A DNA stretch of 64,000 nt from Sporosarcina sp. (GCF_029257255.1 NZ_JARICI010000009.1:62001-126000); one strand, 5' to 3'. Numbered from the stretch's first letter, positions 1 to 8,714 are shown. Notes: generated by a model not told the origin, from the sequence alone. A program made the numbers and translations.

Positions 1-2
1 TT

Positions 3-812
3 GCTAAAACAATCACAAAAGACATCGTCGATCCCTTTTTATTAGAAAATGGTTCATTGGTCATTTTGGCCGCTCTCGTTTCTGCAATTATCTGGAACTT
101 GGTGACATGGTATTTCGGTATTCCTTCGAGTTCGTCACATGCATTGATAGGCTCCATCGCCGGCGCCGCCATTGCTGCAGCGGGATTCGGCATTCTGAAC
201 TATAGTGGTTTCATCAAGATTATCCAGGCACTTTTGATTTCTCCAGTCATTGCGCTAGTCGGCGGTTTCATCGTCATGACGATTTTAAAGAACGTTCTGA
301 AAAACCGAAATCTCTTCAAAGCGAATAAACGCATCCGCTATATGCAGATCGGGACAGCGGCGATCCAGTCGTTCACGCACGGTACGAATGACGCGCAAAA
401 GGCTATGGGTATTATTACGATGGCGCTTATCGCTGCTGAATTGCAGACTACTGATGATATTCAGTTGTGGGTGCGGATTGCAGCGGCTACTGCGATGGGA
501 ATCGGAACTTCAATCGGAGGCTATAAAATTATTAAGACAGTTGGCGGCAAGATCATGAAGATTCGACCAATTCACGGCATTGCGGCAGACTTGAATTCCG
601 CTACCATCATTTTCGGTGCCACACTGCTCCACCTGCCTGTCAGCACGACGCACGTTATCTCTTCATCCATTATGGGTGTGGGGTCAGCACAGCGTTTGAA
701 AGGCGTGAAATGGGGAGTCGCGAAGACTATCGTTTTGACATGGGTGATCACAATGCCAATATCTGCCATTATTGCAGCAATCGTCTATAAGGCGCTGGCT
801 TTATTTGTGTAA
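3..812 (+). CDS. Inorganic phosphate transporter, PiT family (C-terminal part, truncated by window edge)
   Basis: Secondary phosphate transporter of the cytoplasmic membrane, PHO4/PiT family. The reading frame is open from base 3 with no start, so the N-terminus lies outside the window. Family signatures are visible: SSSSHALIGS near the left end, HGTNDAQKAMG about 100 residues later, and STTHVISSSIMG near the C-terminus. Several hydrophobic membrane segments surround them. The duplicated serine-histidine motifs are typical of PiT proteins that move phosphate, possibly as a metal-phosphate complex, with protons or sodium. The next gene has its own promoter. Identification is firm; the exact substrate is inferred from the family. 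Confidence 0.93.
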   Translation, partial: AKTITKDIVDPFLLENGSLVILAALVSAIIWNLVTWYFGIPSSSSHALIGSIAGAAIAAAGFGILNYSGFIKIIQALLISPVIALVGGFIVMTILKNVLKNRNLFKANKRIRYMQIGTAAIQSFTHGTNDAQKAMGIITMALIAAELQTTDDIQLWVRIAAATAMGIGTSIGGYKIIKTVGGKIMKIRPIHGIAADLNSATIIFGATLLHLPVSTTHVISSSIMGVGSAQRLKGVKWGVAKTIVLTWVITMPISAIIAAIVYKALALFV

Positions 813-824
813 CAATTTTTCAAC

Positions 825-853
825 TTGCAATCTCTGCCAATAGTTGTTATGAT
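825..853 (+). promoter_or_regulatory. Candidate sigma-A promoter of the cold-shock gene
   Basis: A -35 TTGCAA at 825-830 and a -10 TATGAT at 848-853 are separated by 17 bases. The start codon of the cold-shock gene is at 972, so the transcript would have a 5' leader of roughly 110 bases. Long structured leaders are usual for csp genes and control translation at low temperature. Confidence 0.6.
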
Positions 854-971
854 AAAGGAGAATTATTTTTGTTCGACGCAAGGTCCGACGATTTCATCTC
901 GACCGTTTTCAAGAATTGAGCAAGGATAGTAATACAATGTGTACACAACCGTACACGAGGAGGAAACAAAC

Positions 972-1172
972 ATGGAACAAGGTAAAGTAAAATGGTTTAA
1001 CGCAGAAAAAGGTTATGGCTTCATCGAACGTGAAGATGGCGACGATGTATTCGTACACTTCTCCGCTATCCAAGGCGACGGATTCAAAACTCTTGAAGAA
1101 GGTCAAGACGTGTCTTTCGAAATCGAGCAAGGACAACGCGGACTTCAAGCAACTAACGTTACAAAAAACTAA
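972..1172 (+). CDS. Cold-shock protein, CspA family
   Basis: Single-domain nucleic-acid chaperone of 66 residues that binds single-stranded RNA and DNA and melts RNA structure. It starts with the typical [10 protein letters not shown]. The RNP1 motif KGYGFIE and RNP2 motif VFVHFSAI are intact, and the length is normal. I chose the ATG at 972 because GAGGAGG lies just upstream; an in-frame extension to 939 lacks family similarity. It is monocistronic, with its own promoter and a strong terminator immediately downstream. Bacilli usually carry several csp paralogues and the copy cannot be told from sequence alone. Confidence 0.96.
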   Translation: MEQGKVKWFNAEKGYGFIEREDGDDVFVHFSAIQGDGFKTLEEGQDVSFEIEQGQRGLQATNVTKN

Positions 1173-1184
1173 TTTAACCTTACA

Positions 1185-1215
1185 AACCACTTCCTTTTAG
1201 GAAGTGGTTTTTTTA
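1185..1215 (+). terminator. Rho-independent terminator after csp
   Basis: The arms AACCACTTCC (1185-1194) and GGAAGTGGTT (1200-1209) form a perfect 10-bp stem with a short loop, followed by a run of T. Confidence 0.9.
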
Positions 1216-1289
1216 TGCGCTCAAATAAACAGTTTAGATGTCCGATTACCTGCACCAAACTATCCCCCTGCCGCGCCAATAACGGAATT

Positions 1290-1382
1290 CAACGAACCAA
1301 CCACCGCTTACAACGCACCTTTCACTGTCAGCAACGAACCAAACAGCTCGATCAACGAACCAAAACAGCTTCTGAACGCACA
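1290..1382. repeat. Phased 21-bp repeat array A (core CAACGAACC)
   Basis: The core CAACGAACC, or the variant CAACGCACC, starts at 1290, 1311, 1332 and 1353. A fifth, weaker copy (GAACGCAC) is at 1374. Every step is exactly 21 bases. The 12 bases between cores are not conserved. The array lies between the csp terminator and the MMPL gene. A reading frame crosses it as a 7-residue repeat but has no ribosome site, so I do not treat it as coding. Function unknown; a second array with a different core but the same period is at 14613. Confidence 0.7.
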
Positions 1383-1478
1383 TTTCCTTTCTATTCCTGC
1401 AAGACTTTCACACTATTCTTCGTTATGATAGAGACATATCTCAATTAAAAAAGCCCGCTTAAGACAGGAGGAAACCCC

Positions 1479-3626
1479 TTGCACAACTTCGCAAAATTTG
1501 TGACGCGTTCATATAAATGGATTCTCGCGTTTTGGATGTTATTATTCAGCGTCATGACCTACTTCGCCATCCAGCTGCCCGGCCTGCTCGCAGGTGACGG
1601 ATTCCGCGTAGATGGTGAGCATGAACAAGTCATGAAGATTGTCTCAGAGGATTTTGATTTGCCCGCAGAGACACTATTTTTAGTATTTGATGGCAAATCC
1701 GACAATGAAATCAAATCTACCCTTTCCGAACTGGACTCTCTCGGAATTGCGTCAGAGATTGTGTCACCGCTGAATGAAAAAGATCAGTACACGGACGGCC
1801 TATCCTATGCGATGCTGCAGTTCAGCGAAGAACCGGAAGATATGCCGCAAGTGGTAGACGATATCCGGGAATCATTCGAAGGTGAAAAAGGCATTGTACT
1901 GACAGGCGGGGGCGCTTTCGAGCATGACATTAATAAAGCGAGCCAGCGCGACCTGATGACGGCGGAAGCCATCGGTCTGCCGATTGCAATTGTCGTGTTG
2001 CTGTTTGCATTCGGTACCGTTGTTGCTTCATTCGTTCCATTGGTAGTCGGAATTGGGACGGTTGTTTCTTCACTCGGTGTACTGGCACTGCTCGGCAACA
2101 CTGTGGATCTGTCCATCTTCGTACTGAATATCGTACCGATGCTCGGACTCGCGCTCAGTATCGACTTTGCGCTGTTGTTCATCAGCCGCTACCGTGAAGA
2201 ATTGAAAAAACAAAGCATCACTGATTCCATCATCAGGACCATCCGCACAGCAGGACGCTCGATTATCTTCTCGGCTGTCTGTGTATTCATTGGACTCGGT
2301 GCCATGTTGCTGATTAAAGTGGATATTTTCATGAACATCGCACTTGGCGGCATGATCGTCGTCGGTATGGCAGTCATTTCATCACTTACCCTGCTCCCTT
2401 CTGTCCTGCTGCTTCTTGGCGACCGAATCCATAAAGGACGGCTGCTGAAAGACCGTGGCGAAGAAGCGAACGGCTGGCGTAAGTTTGCCAACGCTGTGAT
2501 TAAGCGTCCCGTAACCATCGCAATTGTCGCCATCGTTTTATTGGCAATCGCATTGATTCCTGTACGCAATATGGAACTGACAATTCCGCAGATCGACTCC
2601 CTGCCTAAATCATTCGATACGCGGCTTGCGTTTGAGCAGATGCAGGATACATTTAAACTCGATGATGAAAGTACGGTATTCCTGCTGGCAGAGCGGAAAG
2701 GCGGCTGGAAGGATACGGACGGACTTTCGGATATGAAGAAGCTGGAAGATCAGCTAATGAACGATTCATTGGTGGAAGATGTCTCCACTATTTATACAGC
2801 AAGCGGAATTAAAACGCCTGAACAATGGGAACAGTCTCTGCTCGCTCCGGGTATGGAGGAACGGCTGAATCCGGTGCTTGAAAACTTCGCAAAGGGCGAT
2901 CGGCTACTAATTCCCGTGACACTTGCTGCATCAGGCAGTTCCAATGAAGCGCAAGACTGGGTTCGTGACTGGTCAGCAAAAGATACGCAATGGAATTTAT
3001 TGATTGGCGGCGAACCGCGCTTTAATCAGGAAATCTTTGATGAAATTACAGATCATATCGTTTATGTACTACTGATTATTGTCGTATCCACGTTCTTCAT
3101 CTTGATGTTCGCTTTCAGATCATTAATTATCCCAATAAAAGCGATCCTGATGAATATTCTCGGACTGTCAGCGACATTCGGTATACTCGTCTACATTTTC
3201 CAGTACGGACATTTCGGTCTGCACCCCGGAACAGTGGCGCTCATAATTCCGGTCATCGTCTTCAGTCTGGTATTCGGATTGAGCATGGACTATGAAGTGT
3301 TCTTGATTTCGCGGATGCAGGAGGAATTCTCCCATTCATTCGATAACGATAAATCTACGGTTGAAGGGCTTGCGACGACAAGTAAAGTCATTACGTCTGC
3401 CGCACTGATTATGATTGTTCTGACAGGTGCTTTCGCGTTTACGGACGTTATGCCGGTGAAGCAGATCGGTGTCGGCATTGCGATTGCGGTCGCAATTGAT
3501 GCCACGATCATCCGCCTCCTGCTCGTGCCAAGTCTAATGAAACTGTTCGGCAAGTGGAACTGGTGGCTGCCGTTTGGTAAAGGGCTGTATCGTTCACGAA
3601 GTCAGCAGCATCACGGAGGAAAATAA
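1479..3626 (+). CDS. MMPL-family RND-type membrane transporter
   Basis: Large inner-membrane exporter of 715 residues, related to MmpL/YdfJ-type proteins that move lipids or drugs using the proton gradient. It shows the duplicated MMPL layout: one TM helix, a soluble loop, a block of five or six TM helices, then a second loop and a second TM block. Conserved TM stretches include DFALLFISRYREEL (about residue 230) and GLSMDYEVFLISRMQEE (about residue 605). The start is TTG at 1479, preceded by AGGAGG. It stands alone between array A and a terminator; no adjacent regulator suggests a substrate. Confidence 0.9.
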   Translation: MHNFAKFVTRSYKWILAFWMLLFSVMTYFAIQLPGLLAGDGFRVDGEHEQVMKIVSEDFDLPAETLFLVFDGKSDNEIKSTLSELDSLGIASEIVSPLNEKDQYTDGLSYAMLQFSEEPEDMPQVVDDIRESFEGEKGIVLTGGGAFEHDINKASQRDLMTAEAIGLPIAIVVLLFAFGTVVASFVPLVVGIGTVVSSLGVLALLGNTVDLSIFVLNIVPMLGLALSIDFALLFISRYREELKKQSITDSIIRTIRTAGRSIIFSAVCVFIGLGAMLLIKVDIFMNIALGGMIVVGMAVISSLTLLPSVLLLLGDRIHKGRLLKDRGEEANGWRKFANAVIKRPVTIAIVAIVLLAIALIPVRNMELTIPQIDSLPKSFDTRLAFEQMQDTFKLDDESTVFLLAERKGGWKDTDGLSDMKKLEDQLMNDSLVEDVSTIYTASGIKTPEQWEQSLLAPGMEERLNPVLENFAKGDRLLIPVTLAASGSSNEAQDWVRDWSAKDTQWNLLIGGEPRFNQEIFDEITDHIVYVLLIIVVSTFFILMFAFRSLIIPIKAILMNILGLSATFGILVYIFQYGHFGLHPGTVALIIPVIVFSLVFGLSMDYEVFLISRMQEEFSHSFDNDKSTVEGLATTSKVITSAALIMIVLTGAFAFTDVMPVKQIGVGIAIAVAIDATIIRLLLVPSLMKLFGKWNWWLPFGKGLYRSRSQQHHGGK

Positions 3627-3639
3627 CTTAGTCACGAAT

Positions 3640-3668
3640 GGGCACCGAACTTTTTCGGTGCTCTTTTT
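3640..3668 (+). terminator. Terminator after the MMPL gene
   Basis: GGCACCGAA and TTCGGTGCT form a stem-loop followed by TTTTT. Confidence 0.85.
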
Positions 3669-3730
3669 ATTTGCCAAAAAAGAAACTAAACACCTGGTGG
3701 GAACGTATGGATAGTAAAGGAGAGGAGATT

Positions 3731-4033
3731 ATGACAAACTTTCTAATTCCCGGCATCATTACCTTAGTTGTTACCTTGATTTTATCCATCGCTTTTAAAG
3801 GATCAGCAAAAGTGGATAAAGGAACCAAATTTAATTACTTTACGTTATCATACAGACGAAAAATGATTCGAAATATAACCAGTCTTCCCCTATTTATTTT
3901 GGCACTTATTTTTATTTTTACCTATTCGGGCTGGAGTACATCAGTTAATATCATCTTCGGTCTGGCGGTTCTTATCATCTACATTATTCAGCTGCTCTAC
4001 AATTATTATATGTGGAAGAGACATGAGGCCTGA
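3731..4033 (+). CDS. Small membrane protein of unknown function
   Basis: A 100-residue protein with three likely membrane helices, one at the N-terminus and two in the second half (around residues 52-68 and 74-92). A basic stretch, SYRRKMIRN, lies between them. I chose the ATG at 3731 because GGAGAGG precedes it; the longer in-frame version would run into the preceding terminator. I do not recognise the family. It has its own upstream space and no obvious operon partner. Confidence 0.7.
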   Translation: MTNFLIPGIITLVVTLILSIAFKGSAKVDKGTKFNYFTLSYRRKMIRNITSLPLFILALIFIFTYSGWSTSVNIIFGLAVLIIYIIQLLYNYYMWKRHEA

Positions 4034-4170
4034 TACAAGAGTATTTTAACAAACCTTTGCAAGATCTTTATTGATCATATAATGAATTCTTGAAGCAATT
4101 TAACACTAGTAACTGGCGAGGTTGCCGCATTTCTTTCTTCATCAGCTGTATATGTAACGACAATTTTAAT

Positions 4171-4185
4171 TGAGAACCATTATCA
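4171..4185. promoter_or_regulatory. Fur box
   Basis: TGAGAACCATTATCA matches the Bacillus 7-1-7 Fur consensus TGATAATnATTATCA at all but two defined positions. It sits about 50 bases upstream of the next gene's start, where a repressor would block transcription. Confidence 0.7.
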
Positions 4186-4232
4186 ACTAATGTATAGTAG
4201 AGCTACAACTAATTACGTGAGGAGAATATATA

Positions 4233-4949
4233 TTGCAAATCTACTGGACTAAAATAAATAAGATCATTGAAGAAACACCTGAGGTTAAAACGTACATGCT
4301 TGACTGTCCGGAAGACTTTACATGGGAAGAAGGTTCTCACACCCACTTTGCACTGGTAGGTTTTAATGCCGGAGATAAGCCAAACCGAAGCCTGATCCGC
4401 CATATGTCGATCTCCACTCTGCCGCACGAACAGTCAATTGGTATCACCACACGCATCAGAGAGCAATGTTCTGAATTCAAAACAATTTTAAGAGATCTTG
4501 AGGTCGGCGGTGACGTGGCAATCTTTAAAACGCATTCGAATGTACCGCTAAAACGGCAAGACAAAAATGTGTACCTGCTGTCCTCGGGTGTCGGGCTGGC
4601 TACTTTCAGACCGCTTGTACTGGATTACTTCAACCGTGCAGACAACGTCAATCAAATTCATTCGCTCAATATTGATTCAACAAAAGACTTCTTATTCACC
4701 GACATCTTTGAATCCGCACCTGACAAAAAATTCACTTCACAGTTCGTCGATAACCGCAAAGACTACTATGACGAAGTGAAAAGCCTGGCTGCAGATAAGG
4801 ATGGACTCTTCTATGTTGTCGGCAGTGATGAATTCCTTGTGCAGAATATTGATGTATTGCGCGGGCAAGGTATCAAGCCTGAACAGATTATGCTCGATAA
4901 ACATGAACGCTCGCTTCCTGAATTTCTAGCAGTTGATTTGTCGGTTTGA
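4233..4949 (+). CDS. Ferredoxin/flavodoxin reductase-like FAD oxidoreductase, probably iron regulated
   Basis: A 238-residue FNR-superfamily protein. The N-terminal beta-barrel has the flavin-contact motif RHMSIS (about residues 54-59), which corresponds to the RxYS/T element. The C-terminal nucleotide fold contains LLSSGVGLATFRPL and ends with YVVGSDEFL. It should pass electrons from NAD(P)H through flavin to a small acceptor. The start is TTG at 4233, with GTGAGGAG upstream. The Fur box suggests induction by iron limitation, which fits a reductase that releases iron from imported ferric chelates; that role is inferred. No siderophore genes are adjacent. Confidence 0.75.
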   Translation: MQIYWTKINKIIEETPEVKTYMLDCPEDFTWEEGSHTHFALVGFNAGDKPNRSLIRHMSISTLPHEQSIGITTRIREQCSEFKTILRDLEVGGDVAIFKTHSNVPLKRQDKNVYLLSSGVGLATFRPLVLDYFNRADNVNQIHSLNIDSTKDFLFTDIFESAPDKKFTSQFVDNRKDYYDEVKSLAADKDGLFYVVGSDEFLVQNIDVLRGQGIKPEQIMLDKHERSLPEFLAVDLSV

Positions 4950-5069
4950 TAGAGATATTTTTTTGATGGAAAACACGAGCTTCTCGTCTATCACTATGCA
5001 AGGTTCCTACCTTCAGTAATATAGTGCTTTCAAATTGATTGAATTGTGGTAATATAAGATTTACATTAA

Positions 5070-5370
5070 TAGGCGATGAAGAGACAAGTATATGTGCTTC
5101 AGGCATGACAGAGAGCTCCGGCAGCTGCGAAGGAGTATGCAAATGCACATAGAAACAAGCCTCGGAGCTGCACGTAGGATATTCATATTATTGATTATGT
5201 GCCGGGTTCTCCCGTTATCGAGATAGAGTATTACCCTGCGCTACATACTGCAGGCGTACTTGAAAAGGTTTTTGCGGCGACGCAGGAACAAACTGGGGTG
5301 GCACCGCGAACTTCTACATTCAGGAAGTCTCGCCCTCAAGTCTATTGACATGAGGGTGAGGCTTTTTTTG
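5070..5370 (+). promoter_or_regulatory. T-box riboswitch leader
   Basis: The T-box sequence GGGTGGCACCGCG is at about 5296-5308. A terminator follows, with arms around 5329-5338 and 5351-5360 and a run of T at 5363-5369. Stem I carries AGTA at 5087-5090, paired arms TATGTGC (5091-5097) and GCACATA (5145-5151), and AGAGAG at 5110-5115. The specifier region after the second arm reads GAAACAAG, so the codon may be AAC (Asn), ACA (Thr) or CAA (Gln). The tRNA-end-binding bases are TGGC, which pairs with a G discriminator and favours Asn or Gln over Thr. A promoter with a -10 near TAATAT (5050) is plausible. It controls the MFS gene at 5402. Confidence 0.88.
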
Positions 5371-5401
5371 TTTCCAAAAAATGAATGTAGGAGTGGCTGC
5401 A

Positions 5402-6610
5402 ATGTTGAAAATCAGTAATTGGAAAAACCCCTTATTACTTCTGCTGGGAATTGGTGTGTCGAATCTGGGTGCCTGGGTTTATTTGATTGCACTTAACCTG
5501 ATTGTTTTAGATATGACAGGATCACCATTCGCAGTATCCATTCTTTATATCCTTATTCCCGTCTCGGCCCTGTGCACAAATTTCTGGTCCGGCAGCTTAA
5601 TTGACAGGGTAAATAAAAGGAAATTAATGATCTTGCTTGACTTACTCAGAGCGTTCTTTATATTTTTACTGCCATTCATGGATTCACTACTATTCATTTA
5701 TCTATGCGTATTACTTATCAATATGGCCAGTTCTATTTTCGGGCCGACCTCCATGGTTTATATGACCAAGCTAATACCTAAGACAAATAGACAGAGATTT
5801 AACGCCCTTAGAAACTTTATTAATTCAAGCGGCTTTATACTGGGGCCGTCCATTGCAGGGTTCCTCTTTATCATCGGCTCTCCGTATCTTGCAATCCAAT
5901 TAAATTCACTGGCATTATGCATGTCGGCAGCCATCATTTTGGTACTGCCTAATTTGGATAACGTAAAAAGCGCTGCTGGGAATCCAGAAAAAATGAGCCT
6001 CCGCGTAATCAGAAACGATTGGATAGAAGTTCTCCGCTTCAGTAAATCAAATCGGCATATCGCCTGGGTGTATGTACTTTTCAGTGGAATTACTGTATTT
6101 ATGACTGGTTTAGACTCGCTGGAAGCCGCTTTTGCAACAAGGGTTCTCTTACTGTCTGATAGCACTTACGGGTTTCTGGTCAGTGTTGCGGGAATTGGAA
6201 TTATAATAGGATCTTTGACAAATGCTTTAGCCAGCCGTTTACAAACGAATTTCCTGATCAGTTTTGGAGCCGTCTTTACACCCTTTGGCTATTTGATCTT
6301 TGCGTTTTCCCAAAACTTTATATGGGCTTCAATTGGCTTTTTCACATTAACCTTTGCCTTGTCATTTGCAAACATTGGATTCTTAACTTTTTATCAAAAC
6401 AATGTGCCCATCACAATTATGGGGAGATTTTCAAGCGTTTTTGGCATAGTAGAGGCATTGCTAATTATTTCCTTTACAGCTGCGATTGGCATTCTTGCTG
6501 AGGTCTACGGGATTCGCTCCGTCTATATCATCGGTTCTTTTATTTTTTTTGCAGTAGGATTTCTTGTCAGTGTAACTGTTTTGGATAAAACTAAGAGCGT
6601 CTATTACTGA
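5402..6610 (+). CDS. MFS transporter under T-box control
   Basis: A major facilitator of 402 residues with about 12 membrane helices. The loop after TM2 reads GSLIDRVNKRKLM, a good match to the MFS motif A. The overall shape resembles the MFS_3/enterobactin-exporter-like group. I chose the ATG at 5402 because TAGGAG lies eight bases upstream; a further ATG at 5381 lacks one. The T-box leader means expression rises when a specific uncharged tRNA accumulates. The protein should therefore move an amino acid, a related metabolite or a toxic analogue, although the family is more often exporting. Substrate unknown. Confidence 0.88.
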   Translation: MLKISNWKNPLLLLLGIGVSNLGAWVYLIALNLIVLDMTGSPFAVSILYILIPVSALCTNFWSGSLIDRVNKRKLMILLDLLRAFFIFLLPFMDSLLFIYLCVLLINMASSIFGPTSMVYMTKLIPKTNRQRFNALRNFINSSGFILGPSIAGFLFIIGSPYLAIQLNSLALCMSAAIILVLPNLDNVKSAAGNPEKMSLRVIRNDWIEVLRFSKSNRHIAWVYVLFSGITVFMTGLDSLEAAFATRVLLLSDSTYGFLVSVAGIGIIIGSLTNALASRLQTNFLISFGAVFTPFGYLIFAFSQNFIWASIGFFTLTFALSFANIGFLTFYQNNVPITIMGRFSSVFGIVEALLIISFTAAIGILAEVYGIRSVYIIGSFIFFAVGFLVSVTVLDKTKSVYY

Positions 6611-6623
6611 AATCACGACAATT

Positions 6624-6663
6624 AAAAAGTACCTGCGCAAAATTTATGCAGGTACTTTTTTAT
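6624..6663 (+). terminator. Terminator after the MFS gene
   Basis: Arms AAAAGTACCTGC and GCAGGTACTTTT form a long perfect stem followed by T. It can also serve the small gene converging from the right. Confidence 0.88.
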
Positions 6664-6836
6664 CATCCTATTTCCCAACCAAAACTGCCGGTTCCCATAT
6701 AAGAAGGTGTTCCCATCGATTGAGGATTCTTTTGTGTCGGGTTGTTTTTAAAAGTAACTGTCACCATGAAATAGACAGCCGCCACTACAAGCACCGTAAA
6801 GATGGCTAAGCCGATCGCCAGTGTTTTACCCTTCAT
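6663..6836 (-). CDS. Small single-pass membrane protein (57 aa)
   Basis: A short reading frame starts MKGKTLAIGLAIFTVLVV. It has one membrane helix (about residues 5-28) and a polar tail rich in Asn, Pro, Gly and Ser that ends SFGWEIG. ATAGGAG lies upstream of the ATG at suitable distance. It reads in the same direction as the next gene upstream, with a gap of only about 20 bases, so the two probably share a transcript. Family not recognised; the ribosome site and hydrophobic profile support it as real. Confidence 0.6.
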   Translation of the reverse strand: MKGKTLAIGLAIFTVLVVAAVYFMVTVTFKNNPTQKNPQSMGTPSYMGTGSFGWEIG

Positions 6837-6856
6837 TTCATTTCACTCCTATTGCA

Positions 6857-7318
6857 TCATTTCGTTTTCAATGAAAAGCCTTCTTCTTTCAGATAGCTGA
6901 CAGCTTCTCCGTAAGCGCCGAAGCCTTCTTCTAGGTTCACGCCGTGGTAAACGTTGAAAAAGTCGTCTTCTTCAAGTACTGTCAGTGTCGATCCATTCGG
7001 ATGCTGCCATGTTTCAGATAGCGGTTCTGCTTCTGTTGGCTCTGTAGCCAATGCTTCGACCGCTGCTTTGATGACGGTACGTAACTCATCTGCAGTAAAT
7101 TCACGAATATTTACCAGTCCGCGATCGTCAGGCTCATAACCTTTGACGTCTGCCACGTAGACAAAGCCATTGCCATTAGGATGCAAGTGCTGTACGACGA
7201 CAGTCTTATCGAAAAGTGATTCTTCGTAATGATAGTTCAGGCGCTTCATGGATACTTCTTTTTTCACTAACTCCGGAAATCCCTCTATGATCTGCTGCTT
7301 CTCTTCAAATGTTAACAT
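6857..7318 (-). CDS. Conserved hypothetical protein
   Basis: A 153-residue acidic soluble protein. I chose the ATG at 7318, which has GTAGGAA upstream; longer in-frame versions would overlap the small gene before it. It contains short strand-like segments such as KTVVVQHLHPNGNG and STLTVLEEDDFFNVYHG, and looks like two related alpha/beta halves, each with an HPNG motif (about residues 49-53 and 110-114). No catalytic motif was recognised. It lies in a leftward cluster of small membrane proteins. Confidence 0.7.
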   Translation of the reverse strand: MLTFEEKQQIIEGFPELVKKEVSMKRLNYHYEESLFDKTVVVQHLHPNGNGFVYVADVKGYEPDDRGLVNIREFTADELRTVIKAAVEALATEPTEAEPLSETWQHPNGSTLTVLEEDDFFNVYHGVNLEEGFGAYGEAVSYLKEEGFSLKTK

Positions 7319-7343
7319 GTTATTCCTACTTTCCATTATTGTG

Positions 7344-7442
7344 TTATCTCGTTTTCCATTCGATGAACAGGACGAGTAATATGACGACTGCAAATGCGAC
7401 GATATAGAACCAGGATGGTACACTGCTAATTCCGCCGAACAT
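7344..7442 (-). CDS. Very small membrane protein (32 aa)
   Basis: A 32-codon frame begins MFGGISSVPSWF and continues as one hydrophobic helix ending LFIEWKTR. AAGGAG lies eight bases before the ATG. It precedes the 153-residue protein by 25 bases in the same direction. Small one-helix proteins of this kind are common in Bacillales. Function unknown. Confidence 0.55.
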   Translation of the reverse strand: MFGGISSVPSWFYIVAFAVVILLVLFIEWKTR

Positions 7443-7586
7443 GCCATCCACTCCTTCCCCACTCTCCATTGCTTTCAGTATACCCTTTTTCTATTAGTTC
7501 TGGCGATTAATTTCAACAATTCGGCTGTTTACGCTGTATTGCCAGAGCACTTAGAGAGTATAATGTGAAAGAGGAGTGAGTGTTAC

Positions 7587-8714
7587 ATGTTCAAACGCCT
7601 TTTTCAACTGCTGTTTCTCATCGTGATTCTGTACGCCGCGAAGCCCTTGTGGGAAGGTCCCATGTCCAAATATGTGGACTTGTCGTTTCTTGACCCGCTG
7701 GATGCGCGTGTAGAGTCTGTTCTCGACGAAGAAATGGTCGAATCTGTACTTGATTATACAAAACAATCCATTACAACTATTGTATCTTTTGTTTCCAATA
7801 AAACAGCAGAATCCCGAGCGCCAGAAGAAGTCGCCCATCCGACGCTCGCAACACCGGCGCAAGGGAGCCTGTCTATTCATAATATCCAAATCGGCATGAC
7901 GGAAGCCGATGTCAAAGCCGAACTCGGTGAACCTGCACGTAAATCTGTCAATGAATACGGCACCGAGTGGCTGACGTTTCATCAGAATTACCAGAATTTC
8001 GTCATGCTGTCCTATGACATTCAGCGCCGTGTGAATGCCATCTATACAAACGACCGTTTGATTTCTTCATCCAAAGGTATTGAATACGGCATGCCGAAAG
8101 CAGAAGTACGTGAAATTGCAGGTGAACCGATCACAGAAATCCGCAAAGGTACGAATATTTATAAGCTGCAGGCCGATGAAGGTATGGATATTTTTCATTC
8201 GGACGGCATTTATATGTATGTTTTTTATGATTTGCATAAGGATAACACGGTGACGGCTGTTCAACTGATTTCGGATAAATTAGAGCAGCGCAAAACGGCT
8301 TTGTATGCACCGCAAAATGATGCTATGCGAAAAGGCTTTGAAATGCAGCTCTTTGATTTGACGAACGCGGCGAGAGTCCGCCACGGCCGTTCCATTTTGA
8401 CATATGACGAGTTGGCATCTGTGACTGCCCGCAAGCACAGCGTAGATATGGCTGTACATGATTATTTCAGTCATGAGAATCTGCAGGGCGAATCCCCTTT
8501 TGATCGGATGAAGAAAGACGGCGTGAAATTCGTCAGTGCCGGAGAAAATTTGGCGTACGGCCAGTCGAGCAGCATCTTCGCCCATGAAGGTCTGATGAAC
8601 TCGAAAGGCCACCGCGAGAATATCTTAATCCGGGATTATCAGTTCCTCGGCATTGGCGTGGATTTCAATGACAAAGAACAGCCATTTTATACAGAGAATT
8701 TCTTCTCTAAGTAG
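7587..8714 (+). CDS. CAP/SCP-domain protein with CAP-associated N-terminal domain (YlbC-like)
   Basis: A 375-residue protein with an N-terminal hydrophobic anchor (residues 3-15). The CAP-associated region follows: two repeats around IQIGMTEADVKAELGEP and IEYGMPKAEVREIAGEP. The C-terminal SCP/CAP domain covers about residues 250-372. CAP hallmarks are seen: HSVDMAVHDYFSHENL, GENLAYG and GHRENILI. The protein is probably secreted or anchored outside. CAP domains of bacteria are often sporulation- or envelope-associated, but their biochemical role is not settled. GAGGAGTGAG precedes the ATG. Domain layout matches Bacillus YlbC; orthology was not tested. Confidence 0.9.
   Translation: MFKRLFQLLFLIVILYAAKPLWEGPMSKYVDLSFLDPLDARVESVLDEEMVESVLDYTKQSITTIVSFVSNKTAESRAPEEVAHPTLATPAQGSLSIHNIQIGMTEADVKAELGEPARKSVNEYGTEWLTFHQNYQNFVMLSYDIQRRVNAIYTNDRLISSSKGIEYGMPKAEVREIAGEPITEIRKGTNIYKLQADEGMDIFHSDGIYMYVFYDLHKDNTVTAVQLISDKLEQRKTALYAPQNDAMRKGFEMQLFDLTNAARVRHGRSILTYDELASVTARKHSVDMAVHDYFSHENLQGESPFDRMKKDGVKFVSAGENLAYGQSSSIFAHEGLMNSKGHRENILIRDYQFLGIGVDFNDKEQPFYTENFFSK

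Noticed and set aside
1204-1428. Frame encoding a 7-residue Asn-Glu-Pro repeat across array A
   Set aside because: Begins inside the csp terminator, has no ribosome site, and the spacer residues are random.
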